Assembly (NCBI GenBank): GCA_025362535.1
Contig: JANYGE010000201.1
Span: 1 to 5,852 of the forward strand
DNA: 5,852 bases
From: Hyphomicrobiales bacterium
Lineage (GTDB): Bacteria > Pseudomonadota > Alphaproteobacteria > Rhizobiales > Aestuariivirgaceae
Reading direction: 5' to 3'
In this document: piece after piece, positions 1 to 5,752 of the stretch
Position numbering within the stretch: position 1 is the first letter of the stretch
How the letters are laid out: each line of letters starts with the position of its first letter
The notes under the pieces: generated by a model
What the model saw: the letters and a program-made list of their open reading frames with translations, nothing else
What the model was told of the DNA's origin: nothing
The model's database searches: none
Position numbers and translations under genes: made by a program

Positions 1-788
1 GCCCATTCTAAGGCCAAGATATAATCTTCGACACAGAGCATAGAAGGCGTATTGATCGTCTCGCCCTCAAAAATGCCTTCGATCAATTTACCACCAGAGG
101 TAAGGCGGAAAATCTTTGGCATGGGCCAAGTGGGCACATAGGATTCCAAACGCGCCACAGCGCGTGGGCTAAGGATCAGCACGCCATGCGCACCCTCGCC
201 GCCCAAAACTTTCTGCCAAGAGAAGGTCACCACATCGAGTTTGGCAAAATCCATATCCTGCGCAAAGGCGGCAGATGTGGCATCACAAATCGTCAGACCC
301 TCACGGTTCGCCGGAATGAAATCAGCATTCGGAACGCGAACGCCAGAGGTTGTGCCATTCCAGGTGAACACCACGTCATTGTCAAAATTGATCGAAGTTA
401 AATCTGGCAGCTCACCATAGGGAGCAATAATTTTGCGCGCATCTTTAAGCTTGAGCTGTTTCACAACATCAGAAACCCAGCCCTCACCAAAGCTCTCCCA
501 CGCCACCATATCGACAGGCCGCGAACCCAGCAGAGACCACAAAGCCATTTCCACAGCACCCGTGTCGGATGCGGGCACAATGCCAATGCGATAATCCGCT
601 GGCACCTGCAAAACATCGCGTGTGAGTGTAATGGCTTTCTTCAACCGCGCTTTGCCCAAGGATGAGCGATGCGAACGGCCTAAAACCGCGTTCTCTAATT
701 TTTGTGGGGTCCAGCCCGGAAACTTCGCGCAGGGGCCAGAAGAAAAGTTAGCGCATACAGGGCGTGTGCCCGGTTTCATATCTGTCAT
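1..788 (-). CDS. serC: Phosphoserine aminotransferase, 3' end cut off by the window
   Basis: SerC is a cytoplasmic PLP enzyme that makes O-phosphoserine from 3-phosphohydroxypyruvate and glutamate, the second step of serine synthesis. The visible 262 codons begin [20 protein letters not shown], the usual substrate-binding N-terminus. They include CDATSAA (Asp169, expected to contact the PLP ring nitrogen) and [14 protein letters not shown], where Lys193 is the expected Schiff-base lysine. The family in alphaproteobacteria is roughly 380-390 residues, so about 130 C-terminal residues lie beyond the left edge. Four in-frame ATGs are close together (first bases at 800, 794, 788 and 779). The one at 788 is chosen because GGAG sits 6 nt before it; for 794 the GGAG abuts the codon, and 800 has no proper spacing. 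In many alphaproteobacteria serA follows serC, but that region is not in view. A leader with two hairpins lies directly upstream and probably controls translation. Confidence 0.95.
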   Translation of the reverse strand, partial: MTDMKPGTRPVCANFSSGPCAKFPGWTPQKLENAVLGRSHRSSLGKARLKKAITLTRDVLQVPADYRIGIVPASDTGAVEMALWSLLGSRPVDMVAWESFGEGWVSDVVKQLKLKDARKIIAPYGELPDLTSINFDNDVVFTWNGTTSGVRVPNADFIPANREGLTICDATSAAFAQDMDFAKLDVVTFSWQKVLGGEGAHGVLILSPRAVARLESYVPTWPMPKIFRLTSGGKLIEGIFEGETINTPSMLCVEDYILALEW

Positions 789-794
789 GTTCAT

Positions 795-798
795 CTCC
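795..798 (-). promoter_or_regulatory. Shine-Dalgarno of serC, partly inside a hairpin
   Basis: Read on the minus strand, GGAG is followed by 6 nt and then the ATG at 788, which decides the serC start among clustered in-frame ATGs. Three of its four bases (796-798) lie in the 3' arm of the 6-bp stem formed by 796-801 and 808-813. The site would therefore be hidden from ribosomes when that stem forms. Confidence 0.7.
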
Positions 799-834
799 AT
801 CCTTACAGATGGACAGGCCTTCGTTGGGGAAGGC
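795..834 (-). promoter_or_regulatory. Probable serC leader RNA (two-hairpin cis-regulator)
   Basis: On the minus strand two perfect 6-bp hairpins stand just before serC. The first pairs GCCTTC with GAAGGC around the loop CCCAAC (817-834). The second pairs TCCATC with GATGGA around TGTAAG (796-813) and takes in the Shine-Dalgarno. There are only 3 nt between them. This layout matches what is known of the serC motif of alphaproteobacteria (Rfam serC leader): a short 5' UTR structure before serC-serA whose last stem overlaps the ribosome binding site and whose ligand is not established. A weaker 4-bp hairpin (853-867) lies upstream and may or may not belong. No U-tract follows either stem, so control of translation is more likely than termination. 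Assignment to the Rfam family is from memory of its architecture; the pairing is seen directly. Confidence 0.75.
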
Positions 835-910
835 TCGCCCGAGGTCGCTTTAGACGGAAACAGCGTCGCGTTGCAACTGATATTTTGGAACGATCAAATC
901 TTGTGGATAT

Positions 911-1246
911 TCAGAGCGGCAAAGCCTGCAATCTCTCCAGCCAAAGTTTCTGGCGTTTGTGCAATTCATCTGATCGAAGAAGGGCGGAAAAATCATCCTT
1001 CAAACGGTCCAGCTCTTCAAACCTGAACTCCCGCTCACCCTGCTCGTTCCAAACCTTTTGTAAGGCCCGAAATTGGCATGATCCGGTGTTCAGTGTGAAC
1101 CACAGGCTGTTCTTCTGAGCTTCCAGATTGCGGCTTGTGCCAACCCAAGCCTCTCCCGTCGCTGTGCAAATCATAGCATAAATTCCACACGCAGATTTGC
1201 GCTCCTTATATTGCGCAATTGCTGTCTTTCGGTCTTGCTTATCCAT
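911..1246 (-). CDS. Small GIY-YIG domain protein, possibly not a functional nuclease
   Basis: This 111-residue protein is essentially one GIY-YIG domain. GIY is at residues 21-23 and, ten residues on, WVG at 34-36 takes the place of YIG. The following TSRNL and the later ALQKVWNEQG...FRFEELD pattern fit the small stand-alone group related to the domains attached to some LuxR/ArsR-type regulators. Compared without gaps to I-TevI, the YIG tyrosine is Trp34 and the position of catalytic Arg27 is Gln44, so DNA cleavage is doubtful; this alignment was done by eye. The ATG at 1246 has AGGA 6 nt upstream. The gene ends 122 bp before serC on the same strand, so read-through into serC is possible. It is divergent from the DUF2239 gene, with palindromic sites between them. 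Its role is unknown; a nucleic-acid-binding or accessory function is inference. Confidence 0.85.
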   Translation of the reverse strand: MDKQDRKTAIAQYKERKSACGIYAMICTATGEAWVGTSRNLEAQKNSLWFTLNTGSCQFRALQKVWNEQGEREFRFEELDRLKDDFSALLRSDELHKRQKLWLERLQALPL

Positions 1247-1254
1247 GGTTCATC

Positions 1255-1278
1255 CTATTATTATCCGGATAATAATAG
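1255..1278. repeat. Perfect 24-bp palindrome, probable operator
   Basis: Each arm reads CTATTATTATCC inward, giving 12 matched base pairs with no spacer, centred between 1266 and 1267. It lies between two divergent genes. Its left edge is 8 bp from the GIY-YIG start codon and overlaps that gene's AGGA Shine-Dalgarno. A perfect site of this length at a divergent promoter is typical of a dimeric repressor or autoregulator. If transcribed it could also fold as a 9-bp stem with loop TCCGGA, so control at the RNA level is an alternative. The cognate regulator is not known; the adjacent DUF2239 protein is a candidate. Confidence 0.75.
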
Positions 1279-1300
1279 ATCATATTTTCACCCGGGTAAA
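1272..1300 (-). promoter_or_regulatory. Candidate sigma-70 promoter for the GIY-YIG gene
   Basis: On the minus strand TTTACC (1300-1295, four of six matches to TTGACA) is followed by 17 bp and then TATTAT (1277-1272, five of six matches to TATAAT). The predicted transcript start near 1265 would leave a 5' UTR of about 19 nt carrying AGGA. The -35 lies in the smaller palindrome and the -10 in the larger one, so a protein bound to either would block polymerase. A mirror-image TATTAT (1259-1264) on the plus strand could be a -10 for the DUF2239 gene, but only a poor TTGCTT (1235-1240) stands before it. Confidence 0.4.
1287..1300. repeat. Second, related palindrome (14 bp, one mismatched pair)
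   Basis: TTCACCCGGGTAAA is symmetric about 1293/1294 except for the pair 1289/1298. Its central 12 bp match those of the larger palindrome at 9 positions, sharing the pattern TnAnCCGGnTAA. The two centres are 27 bp apart. It ends 6 bp before the DUF2239 start codon. The likeness suggests a weaker second binding site for the same regulator. Confidence 0.55.
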
Positions 1301-1306
1301 TACAAA

Positions 1307-1876
1307 ATGATAGAATTATCAACACCAAGCTTTATTTGCTTCAGCGGGCCAAATCAGATTGCAGCAGGGTCACTTGCTGAAGTCGCTTTAGCGGCTTGGC
1401 ACTTCACGCACGCAAATCCTGCAGCATCTACACTCACATTTGATCGCAAGACTGGCAAAGTCGTGGACTTAAACCTGAGCGGCGCCAGCCGCGACATAGC
1501 TGATCGCTATGAGCCCAAAATTGTGGCCCCAGCAAAACGCGGACGGCCTAAGCTCGGTGTTGTAGCGCGTGAAATAACCTTGTTGCCACGCCACTGGGAA
1601 TGGCTTGCACAGCAACCCGGCGGATCATCTGTAGCGCTGCGTCGCCTTGTCGATGCCGCTCGAAAAACCCGAACCGCAGAAGATCAATCACGCGAAAGCA
1701 TTGCCGCGGCCTATAGTTTTATGTCCGCAATTGCAGGTGACTTCGCATTTTTTGAAGAAGCCTCACGCGCATTATTTGCACATGAATTCGCCAAGTTAAA
1801 AAAAATCACAACCAATTGGCCGAAAGATATTCGAAACGAACTTATGCTTTACGTGCAACAGCTAGCGGAGATGTGA
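1307..1876 (+). CDS. DUF2239 family protein, possible DNA-binding autoregulator
   Basis: The 189-residue product matches the DUF2239 family along its length. It begins with a 'FSGPNQIAAGSLAEVALAAW' type N-terminal region, has a 'LTFDRKTGKVVDLNLSG' strand pair at about 43-59, then the hallmark RGRPKLGVVAREITLLPRHW (78-97) and a helical C-terminus. The biochemical function of the family is not established. Residues 77-82 (KRGRPK) are like an AT-hook. Residues 87-121 read as a beta strand (AREITLLP) and two helices separated by PGGSS, like a ribbon-helix-helix DNA-binding fold; this is inference. The start at 1307 agrees with the family N-terminus. An in-frame ATG at 1211 would overlap the divergent gene and translate through both palindromes, so it is rejected. 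No strong Shine-Dalgarno precedes 1307; only GGG of the palindrome lies 10 nt upstream. The 3' end overlaps the dienelactone hydrolase gene by 15 bp, tail to tail. Confidence 0.88.
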   Translation: MIELSTPSFICFSGPNQIAAGSLAEVALAAWHFTHANPAASTLTFDRKTGKVVDLNLSGASRDIADRYEPKIVAPAKRGRPKLGVVAREITLLPRHWEWLAQQPGGSSVALRRLVDAARKTRTAEDQSRESIAAAYSFMSAIAGDFAFFEEASRALFAHEFAKLKKITTNWPKDIRNELMLYVQQLAEM

Positions 1877-2533
1877 TTTGAAAAAGCCCAACATGCGTTG
1901 CCAACCCAGCTCAGCAGCAGCCCTATCATGCGCATCGCGCTGCTCGTTCATAAAGGCATGGCCCGCGTCATACATGAAAGTCTGCGCATCCAATTTGGCG
2001 GATTTCATTGCAGCCTCAAGTTCTGAAACTTGGGCCGCCGTGGGGTAATCATCCGTTTTGGAATAATGCCCCTGAAACGGCACTTTGATATCTTCCACCT
2101 TAAAAGCCGAAGCAGGCGGCATGCCATAGAACGCCACGGCCGCCTTCACTTCCGGAATGCGAACTGCACCCAGAATCGTAACCGCCCCACCCATACAAAA
2201 TCCAGTCAACCCTACTTTAGAACCAGCCCGCCCCAAATATTGCACAGCGCCACGCACAATTTGATCAGTTGCATCCAAGAAATTGAGCGACGTCATTTCT
2301 TTCATGGCAGCATCTTTATCGTGATAAGGCACCACAGTTCCCGCATAAAGATCAGGTGCCAAAGCATCATAGCCAGCCAGTGCCAGACGATCACAAATTC
2401 CGCGAATCTGATCTTGCAATCCCCACCATTCTTGGATCACCACAACACCGGGCGCATGGTCCAAGCCAGCCTTGGCCAAATAACCATCGGTCTTTTTTCC
2501 ATCAACGCGGTTAAATGAAATGCGTGTGCCCAT
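1862..2533 (-). CDS. Dienelactone hydrolase family protein
   Basis: This 223-residue cytoplasmic alpha/beta hydrolase has the family's usual length. The nucleophile motif GFCMGG carries Cys113. The acid is Asp161 or Asp162 in HYSKTDDYPT, and the base is His192 in YDAGHAFMNE. Glu35 in VVIQEWWGL corresponds to the conserved glutamate that holds the cysteine in dienelactone hydrolase. The start at 2533 is supported by AAGGA about 8 nt upstream. Founding members hydrolyse dienelactone to maleylacetate in chlorocatechol breakdown, but no aromatic-degradation genes are nearby. The substrate cannot be inferred; a general carboxymethylenebutenolidase-like esterase is the safest description. The gene is convergent with, and overlaps, the DUF2239 gene and is divergent from the acyltransferase gene. 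Confidence 0.93.
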   Translation of the reverse strand: MGTRISFNRVDGKKTDGYLAKAGLDHAPGVVVIQEWWGLQDQIRGICDRLALAGYDALAPDLYAGTVVPYHDKDAAMKEMTSLNFLDATDQIVRGAVQYLGRAGSKVGLTGFCMGGAVTILGAVRIPEVKAAVAFYGMPPASAFKVEDIKVPFQGHYSKTDDYPTAAQVSELEAAMKSAKLDAQTFMYDAGHAFMNEQRDAHDRAAAELGWQRMLGFFKSHLR

Positions 2534-2714
2534 CTTTGCAATCCTTAATGTTCAAGCGAAGTATTCCAATGGCTTTAGCCCGGTACCTATCATACCATAG
2601 TCGAGAAATGTAAACTTCTGTTTGTTCAAATCTCAATATACAAAGCATGGTGATATTTCAGTGCCATTAAAGTAATTTTAAAATGCGGGTCAGTGAGTCC
2701 AAAAAGGCAGCTAA
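2534..2714. other. Divergent intergenic region
   Basis: This 181-bp AT-rich gap separates the dienelactone hydrolase gene (minus) from the acyltransferase gene (plus) and must hold both promoters. A possible -10 for the plus gene is TAAAAT (2679-2684), but no convincing -35 lies 16-18 bp upstream. No strong hairpin, repeat or small gene was seen. Confidence 0.5.
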
Positions 2715-4634
2715 ATGAAATATCATCGCAAGGAAATCGATGGCCTTAGGGCATTAGCGGTCATTCCAGTGGTATTGTTCCATGCTGGTTTTACATTCAT
2801 TCGTGGGGGCTATATCGGCGTAGATATTTTCTTCGTCATCAGCGGATATTTGATCACCGGCATCATATTTGAAGAATTGCAGAATCACAATTTTTCATTC
2901 CGGTCATTCTATGAGCGCCGTGCGCGCCGCATTTTACCAGCACTTTTTCTGGTCATCTTGGTCTGCCTGCCACCCGCATATTTTTTGCTACCGCCACAGG
3001 CGCTGGTGGATTTCATGAAGAGCGAAGTCGCTGTTATAGCATTCTCCTCAAATTTTCTATTCTACAGTCAAAGCGGATATTTTGATCAATCAGCAGCATT
3101 GAAACCTCTCCTTCACACGTGGAGCCTGGCTGTGGAGGAGCAGTTCTATATTCTCTTTCCCTTGGTGCTGGCAGCAACTTATAAATTCGCCCGCAGACTG
3201 CTTCTACCCATTCTAATTTCTATTTTTATACTCAGCCTTCTCGCCGCCCAATGCGGCGGAAACCTCGCAACCAGCCGATACGCAGCAGCAACAAATTGGA
3301 CATGGACCAATGCCCCTGCCTGGGCATTCTATATGTTGCCAACGCGGATGTGGGAATTGGTCATAGGGTCTTGGGTATCAATCCACAGCGCGAAAACCAA
3401 TCACACCACCAAACAGTTCAACAATGCAGCCAGTCTGCTCGGAGTCTTTTTAGTTATATTCGCGATATTCGGCTTTACAGAAAACAGCGGAGTGCCAGGG
3501 CTTGTAACGCTCTTGCCGACGGCTGGTGCTGCAGCAATATTGGCATTTGCAAAGGAAGGAACAATTGTAAATCGCTTGCTTTCGACAAAAGCTTTAGTGG
3601 GCATAGGGCTGATTAGTTACAGTTTCTATCTTTGGCATTTGCCACTTTTTGTCTTCGCCCGCATCGCCACATTGGAAGAACCCCGCCCCGAAATTTTTGT
3701 TCTGCTGACATTCGTGGCACTTGGCCTTGCCGCATTAACATGGAAATACGTCGAGCAACCATTTCGAAAAAATGGCAAGATTTCGATTGCCATGTTGATA
3801 GGTATTTGTGTTTTTGCATCTGCGTTGATCTTGGCTGCATATGTAGCAACAATTAAAACCAAGGGCTTCGCTGATCTGCGGTTGAATGTCATGCAGAAAC
3901 ACATTCTTTCAACGGCACTGAATAGCCCCATGAGGAAGGCTTGCCACGGCAATGACGATCATTACATTTCCCCTCAAGAAGCCTGCGAATATTTTTTACC
4001 AGGATCAAGTTGGGCTGTATTTGGAAACAGCCACGCTGTTGAGCTGTCTTACTCTTTGGCGAATGAATTGAAAAAGACCAATCAAGGCCTCAGACAATTC
4101 ACCTTTACGGGCTGTTCTCCGGCTGACTACACATTGAACGACATCACCTCAAATTGCGCAAAATGGACGAAGGAAACTGTCAAATTCATAGCTCAAGACG
4201 CTAAAATAGAAACGGTCATTGTTTCCTATCGTTTCACCGACAAGATTGCCAAAGCAAATCCGCAGGAACAAACAATCATTTGGCAGTCTTATCTGGCCAT
4301 TCTAAAAACATTTACGAATTCGGGCAAACACGTCGTTCTTGTGCTGCAAGCGCCCTTATTAGATTCCGATGTCAGCGACCTGATATTCCGAGATACCACG
4401 AGCCAAAATATAGTTGGAACCAAAAGAGTCCGTTGGAACAGGCTCTCATCATTTTTGAACTTACACCTTGCCGATCTGCCAAAAAACATAACTGTCATTG
4501 ATCCCGCAGATAGCTTTTGCGATAGTATCAACTGTTACGCTGTGAAGGATGGCACCGCACTTTACTTCGACGAACACCATATGTCTGTAGCTGGGGCTGC
4601 AGTACTGGCAACAAAAATTCTGAACAGGCCGTAG
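2715..4634 (+). CDS. Membrane O-acyltransferase with C-terminal SGNH domain (OafA/OatA type)
   Basis: This 639-residue protein joins an acyltransferase-3 membrane domain to an SGNH hydrolase-like domain. Proteins of this build take an acyl group, usually acetyl, across the inner membrane and place it on lipopolysaccharide O-antigen, exopolysaccharide or peptidoglycan. The membrane domain (about 1-380) has the R-X10-H motif (Arg12, His23), GYIGVDIFFVISGYLIT (32-48), RRARRILP (68-75), SLAVEEQFY (137-145) and SYSFYLWHLP (301-310), with about ten to twelve hydrophobic segments. The SGNH domain (about 400-639), expected in the periplasm, has GNSH (437-440) with nucleophile Ser439, and DEHH (619-622) supplying Asp619 and His622. 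Most relatives have GDSH in the first block, so Asn438 is a conservative change. AAGG lies 7 nt before the ATG. The stop is 5 bp from that of the convergent sulfotransferase gene. The acceptor glycan is unknown. Confidence 0.93.
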   Translation: MKYHRKEIDGLRALAVIPVVLFHAGFTFIRGGYIGVDIFFVISGYLITGIIFEELQNHNFSFRSFYERRARRILPALFLVILVCLPPAYFLLPPQALVDFMKSEVAVIAFSSNFLFYSQSGYFDQSAALKPLLHTWSLAVEEQFYILFPLVLAATYKFARRLLLPILISIFILSLLAAQCGGNLATSRYAAATNWTWTNAPAWAFYMLPTRMWELVIGSWVSIHSAKTNHTTKQFNNAASLLGVFLVIFAIFGFTENSGVPGLVTLLPTAGAAAILAFAKEGTIVNRLLSTKALVGIGLISYSFYLWHLPLFVFARIATLEEPRPEIFVLLTFVALGLAALTWKYVEQPFRKNGKISIAMLIGICVFASALILAAYVATIKTKGFADLRLNVMQKHILSTALNSPMRKACHGNDDHYISPQEACEYFLPGSSWAVFGNSHAVELSYSLANELKKTNQGLRQFTFTGCSPADYTLNDITSNCAKWTKETVKFIAQDAKIETVIVSYRFTDKIAKANPQEQTIIWQSYLAILKTFTNSGKHVVLVLQAPLLDSDVSDLIFRDTTSQNIVGTKRVRWNRLSSFLNLHLADLPKNITVIDPADSFCDSINCYAVKDGTALYFDEHHMSVAGAAVLATKILNRP

Positions 4635-4639
4635 CGGAT

Positions 4640-5533
4640 TTAGCGTAGAAACTCTTTATAGCCATAGAATGGGTTGAGTTCACCCCGCACCTTTAGCTCA
4701 AGTGCACTGCTTTCTTGCTCGGAAAAATAATCGCGATAACCTCCGACCTTTCCACGCCTAACCTTGAAGCTATCAGCATTTTGTTTGTTCTTGGGCCTTA
4801 GCCTCCAGCTGCTAAAATGCCCTTCCGATTCTGCCTTCTTCAATTTGTCAAATTGTGTCGCTGCCGTAGCAAGTTGAACCGCGTCATCAACCGGAGATTC
4901 ACCAGAGAAAACCAGAAACTCTCTCAAAGTCGAGGCCGGGTCTTTTCGCGCATCTTCATATCGAAGTGTAAGAAGCGCTCCGTGGTTTGTCATGTAAACG
5001 TAAATATCATTCAATTTTTGAACCAGCGTATCCACCCCATGTGAGCTGGATGAAACAAAATCGTGAATGGTCAAATCGGCGATATTCACTGGCAATCCGA
5101 CCAACCCACGCCGAAAGGCAGTGGTTCGTCCACTGGCCTGAAAATATTGTGAAACCGAAGTGTCAATCGGCCACCGCACCAAATGCACCACGCGCTTATT
5201 GGCCAAATGAGTTTTTTCGGGCAGCAACCGCAACAAATCTCCAGCATGAATAAAAAGTATGCGCGGCGCATTGGCATTGAGGTGATGCAAATTATCAAAC
5301 TCAAGGAGTTCAGTTTCTGGGAGATTAAATTTGGATTGATAATAACGTGAAAGCATGGCCCGCAACCACGTTCGGCCACTCTTAGAAATAGAAACAACTA
5401 CAACATCTGCAGTTTTAAGTCGTTTCAGGAGAGTTCTTTTCTTATAAAATGACATGAGCCTGGGGATGCGGATCAACGCCAAGCCAAGCCCTAACAAACC
5501 TAAAACGCCGCTTTTTACGGTGGTCGTGCTCAT
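4640..5533 (-). CDS. Sulfotransferase domain protein with N-terminal hydrophobic segment
   Basis: This 297-residue PAPS-dependent sulfotransferase is of the Sulfotransfer_1 type. The 5'-phosphosulfate loop is SISKSGRTW (48-56, Lys51). The 3'-phosphate site is RWPIDTSVSQYF (120-131, Arg120 and Ser128). The C-terminal RRGKVGGYRDYF (259-270) is the usual RKG-x-x-G cofactor motif. His96 in FIHAGD sits about where the catalytic base of cytosolic sulfotransferases falls; this is by eye. Residues 8-22 are hydrophobic and are followed by many Arg and Lys, which favours a membrane anchor with the catalytic domain in the cytoplasm, where PAPS is made. The start at 5533 has AGGA 10 nt upstream. The acceptor is not evident. 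Placement beside an O-acyltransferase and a possible glycosyltransferase suggests a surface glycan or glycolipid, which is inference. Confidence 0.9.
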   Translation of the reverse strand: MSTTTVKSGVLGLLGLGLALIRIPRLMSFYKKRTLLKRLKTADVVVVSISKSGRTWLRAMLSRYYQSKFNLPETELLEFDNLHHLNANAPRILFIHAGDLLRLLPEKTHLANKRVVHLVRWPIDTSVSQYFQASGRTTAFRRGLVGLPVNIADLTIHDFVSSSSHGVDTLVQKLNDIYVYMTNHGALLTLRYEDARKDPASTLREFLVFSGESPVDDAVQLATAATQFDKLKKAESEGHFSSWRLRPKNKQNADSFKVRRGKVGGYRDYFSEQESSALELKVRGELNPFYGYKEFLR

Positions 5534-5752
5534 ACTGCAGCAATCCTAGACAAAAAAATTCAGTTGTCAGAGCGTCTATTTTAGATAGCGATTCAAGTAA
5601 ACAGCAATCAATCACCCGACGCTAGAAAGTGCCGAAGCAATAGCTTTTGCCATAATTTTAACTTAATTACGAAAATAGGTTTCGCGTGGTTCGAATGTGT
5701 TCTACTTTAATCCCTCAAGTTAGCACTCAAGAAAAATAACGCTAGGAACCAG
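5534..5752. other. Divergent intergenic region
   Basis: This 219-bp AT-rich gap lies between the sulfotransferase gene (minus) and the gene starting at 5753 (plus), and presumably contains both promoters. CTCAAG occurs twice 12 bp apart (5714-5719 and 5726-5731), too short to count as an operator by itself. No convincing -35/-10 pair, terminator or small gene was seen. Confidence 0.45.

Noticed and set aside
817..834. The GCCTTC/GAAGGC hairpin as an intrinsic terminator for the GIY-YIG gene
   Set aside because: No run of T follows it on the minus strand. It fits better as the first stem of the serC leader.
622..1118. Open frames on the plus strand across the serC start and the GIY-YIG gene
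   Set aside because: They lie antisense to serC, its leader and the GIY-YIG gene, and their translations resemble no family.
1211..1306. A 32-codon N-terminal extension of the DUF2239 gene from an upstream in-frame ATG
   Set aside because: It would overlap the divergent GIY-YIG gene and translate both palindromes. The ATG at 1307 matches the expected family N-terminus.
2030..2518. A 162-codon plus-strand open frame
   Set aside because: It is antisense to the dienelactone hydrolase gene, which has an intact triad and a ribosome binding site; the translation has no recognisable motif.
2622..2642. TTGTTC and TATACA as a promoter for the acyltransferase gene
   Set aside because: The spacer is only 9 bp, too short for a sigma-70 promoter.
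5086..5397. A 103-codon minus-strand open frame
   Set aside because: It is an alternative frame inside the sulfotransferase gene on the same strand, without a recognisable domain.
5714..5731. CTCAAG direct repeat with 12-bp spacing as an operator
   Set aside because: Six-base repeats in AT-rich intergenic DNA are expected by chance, and no symmetry or promoter ties them together.
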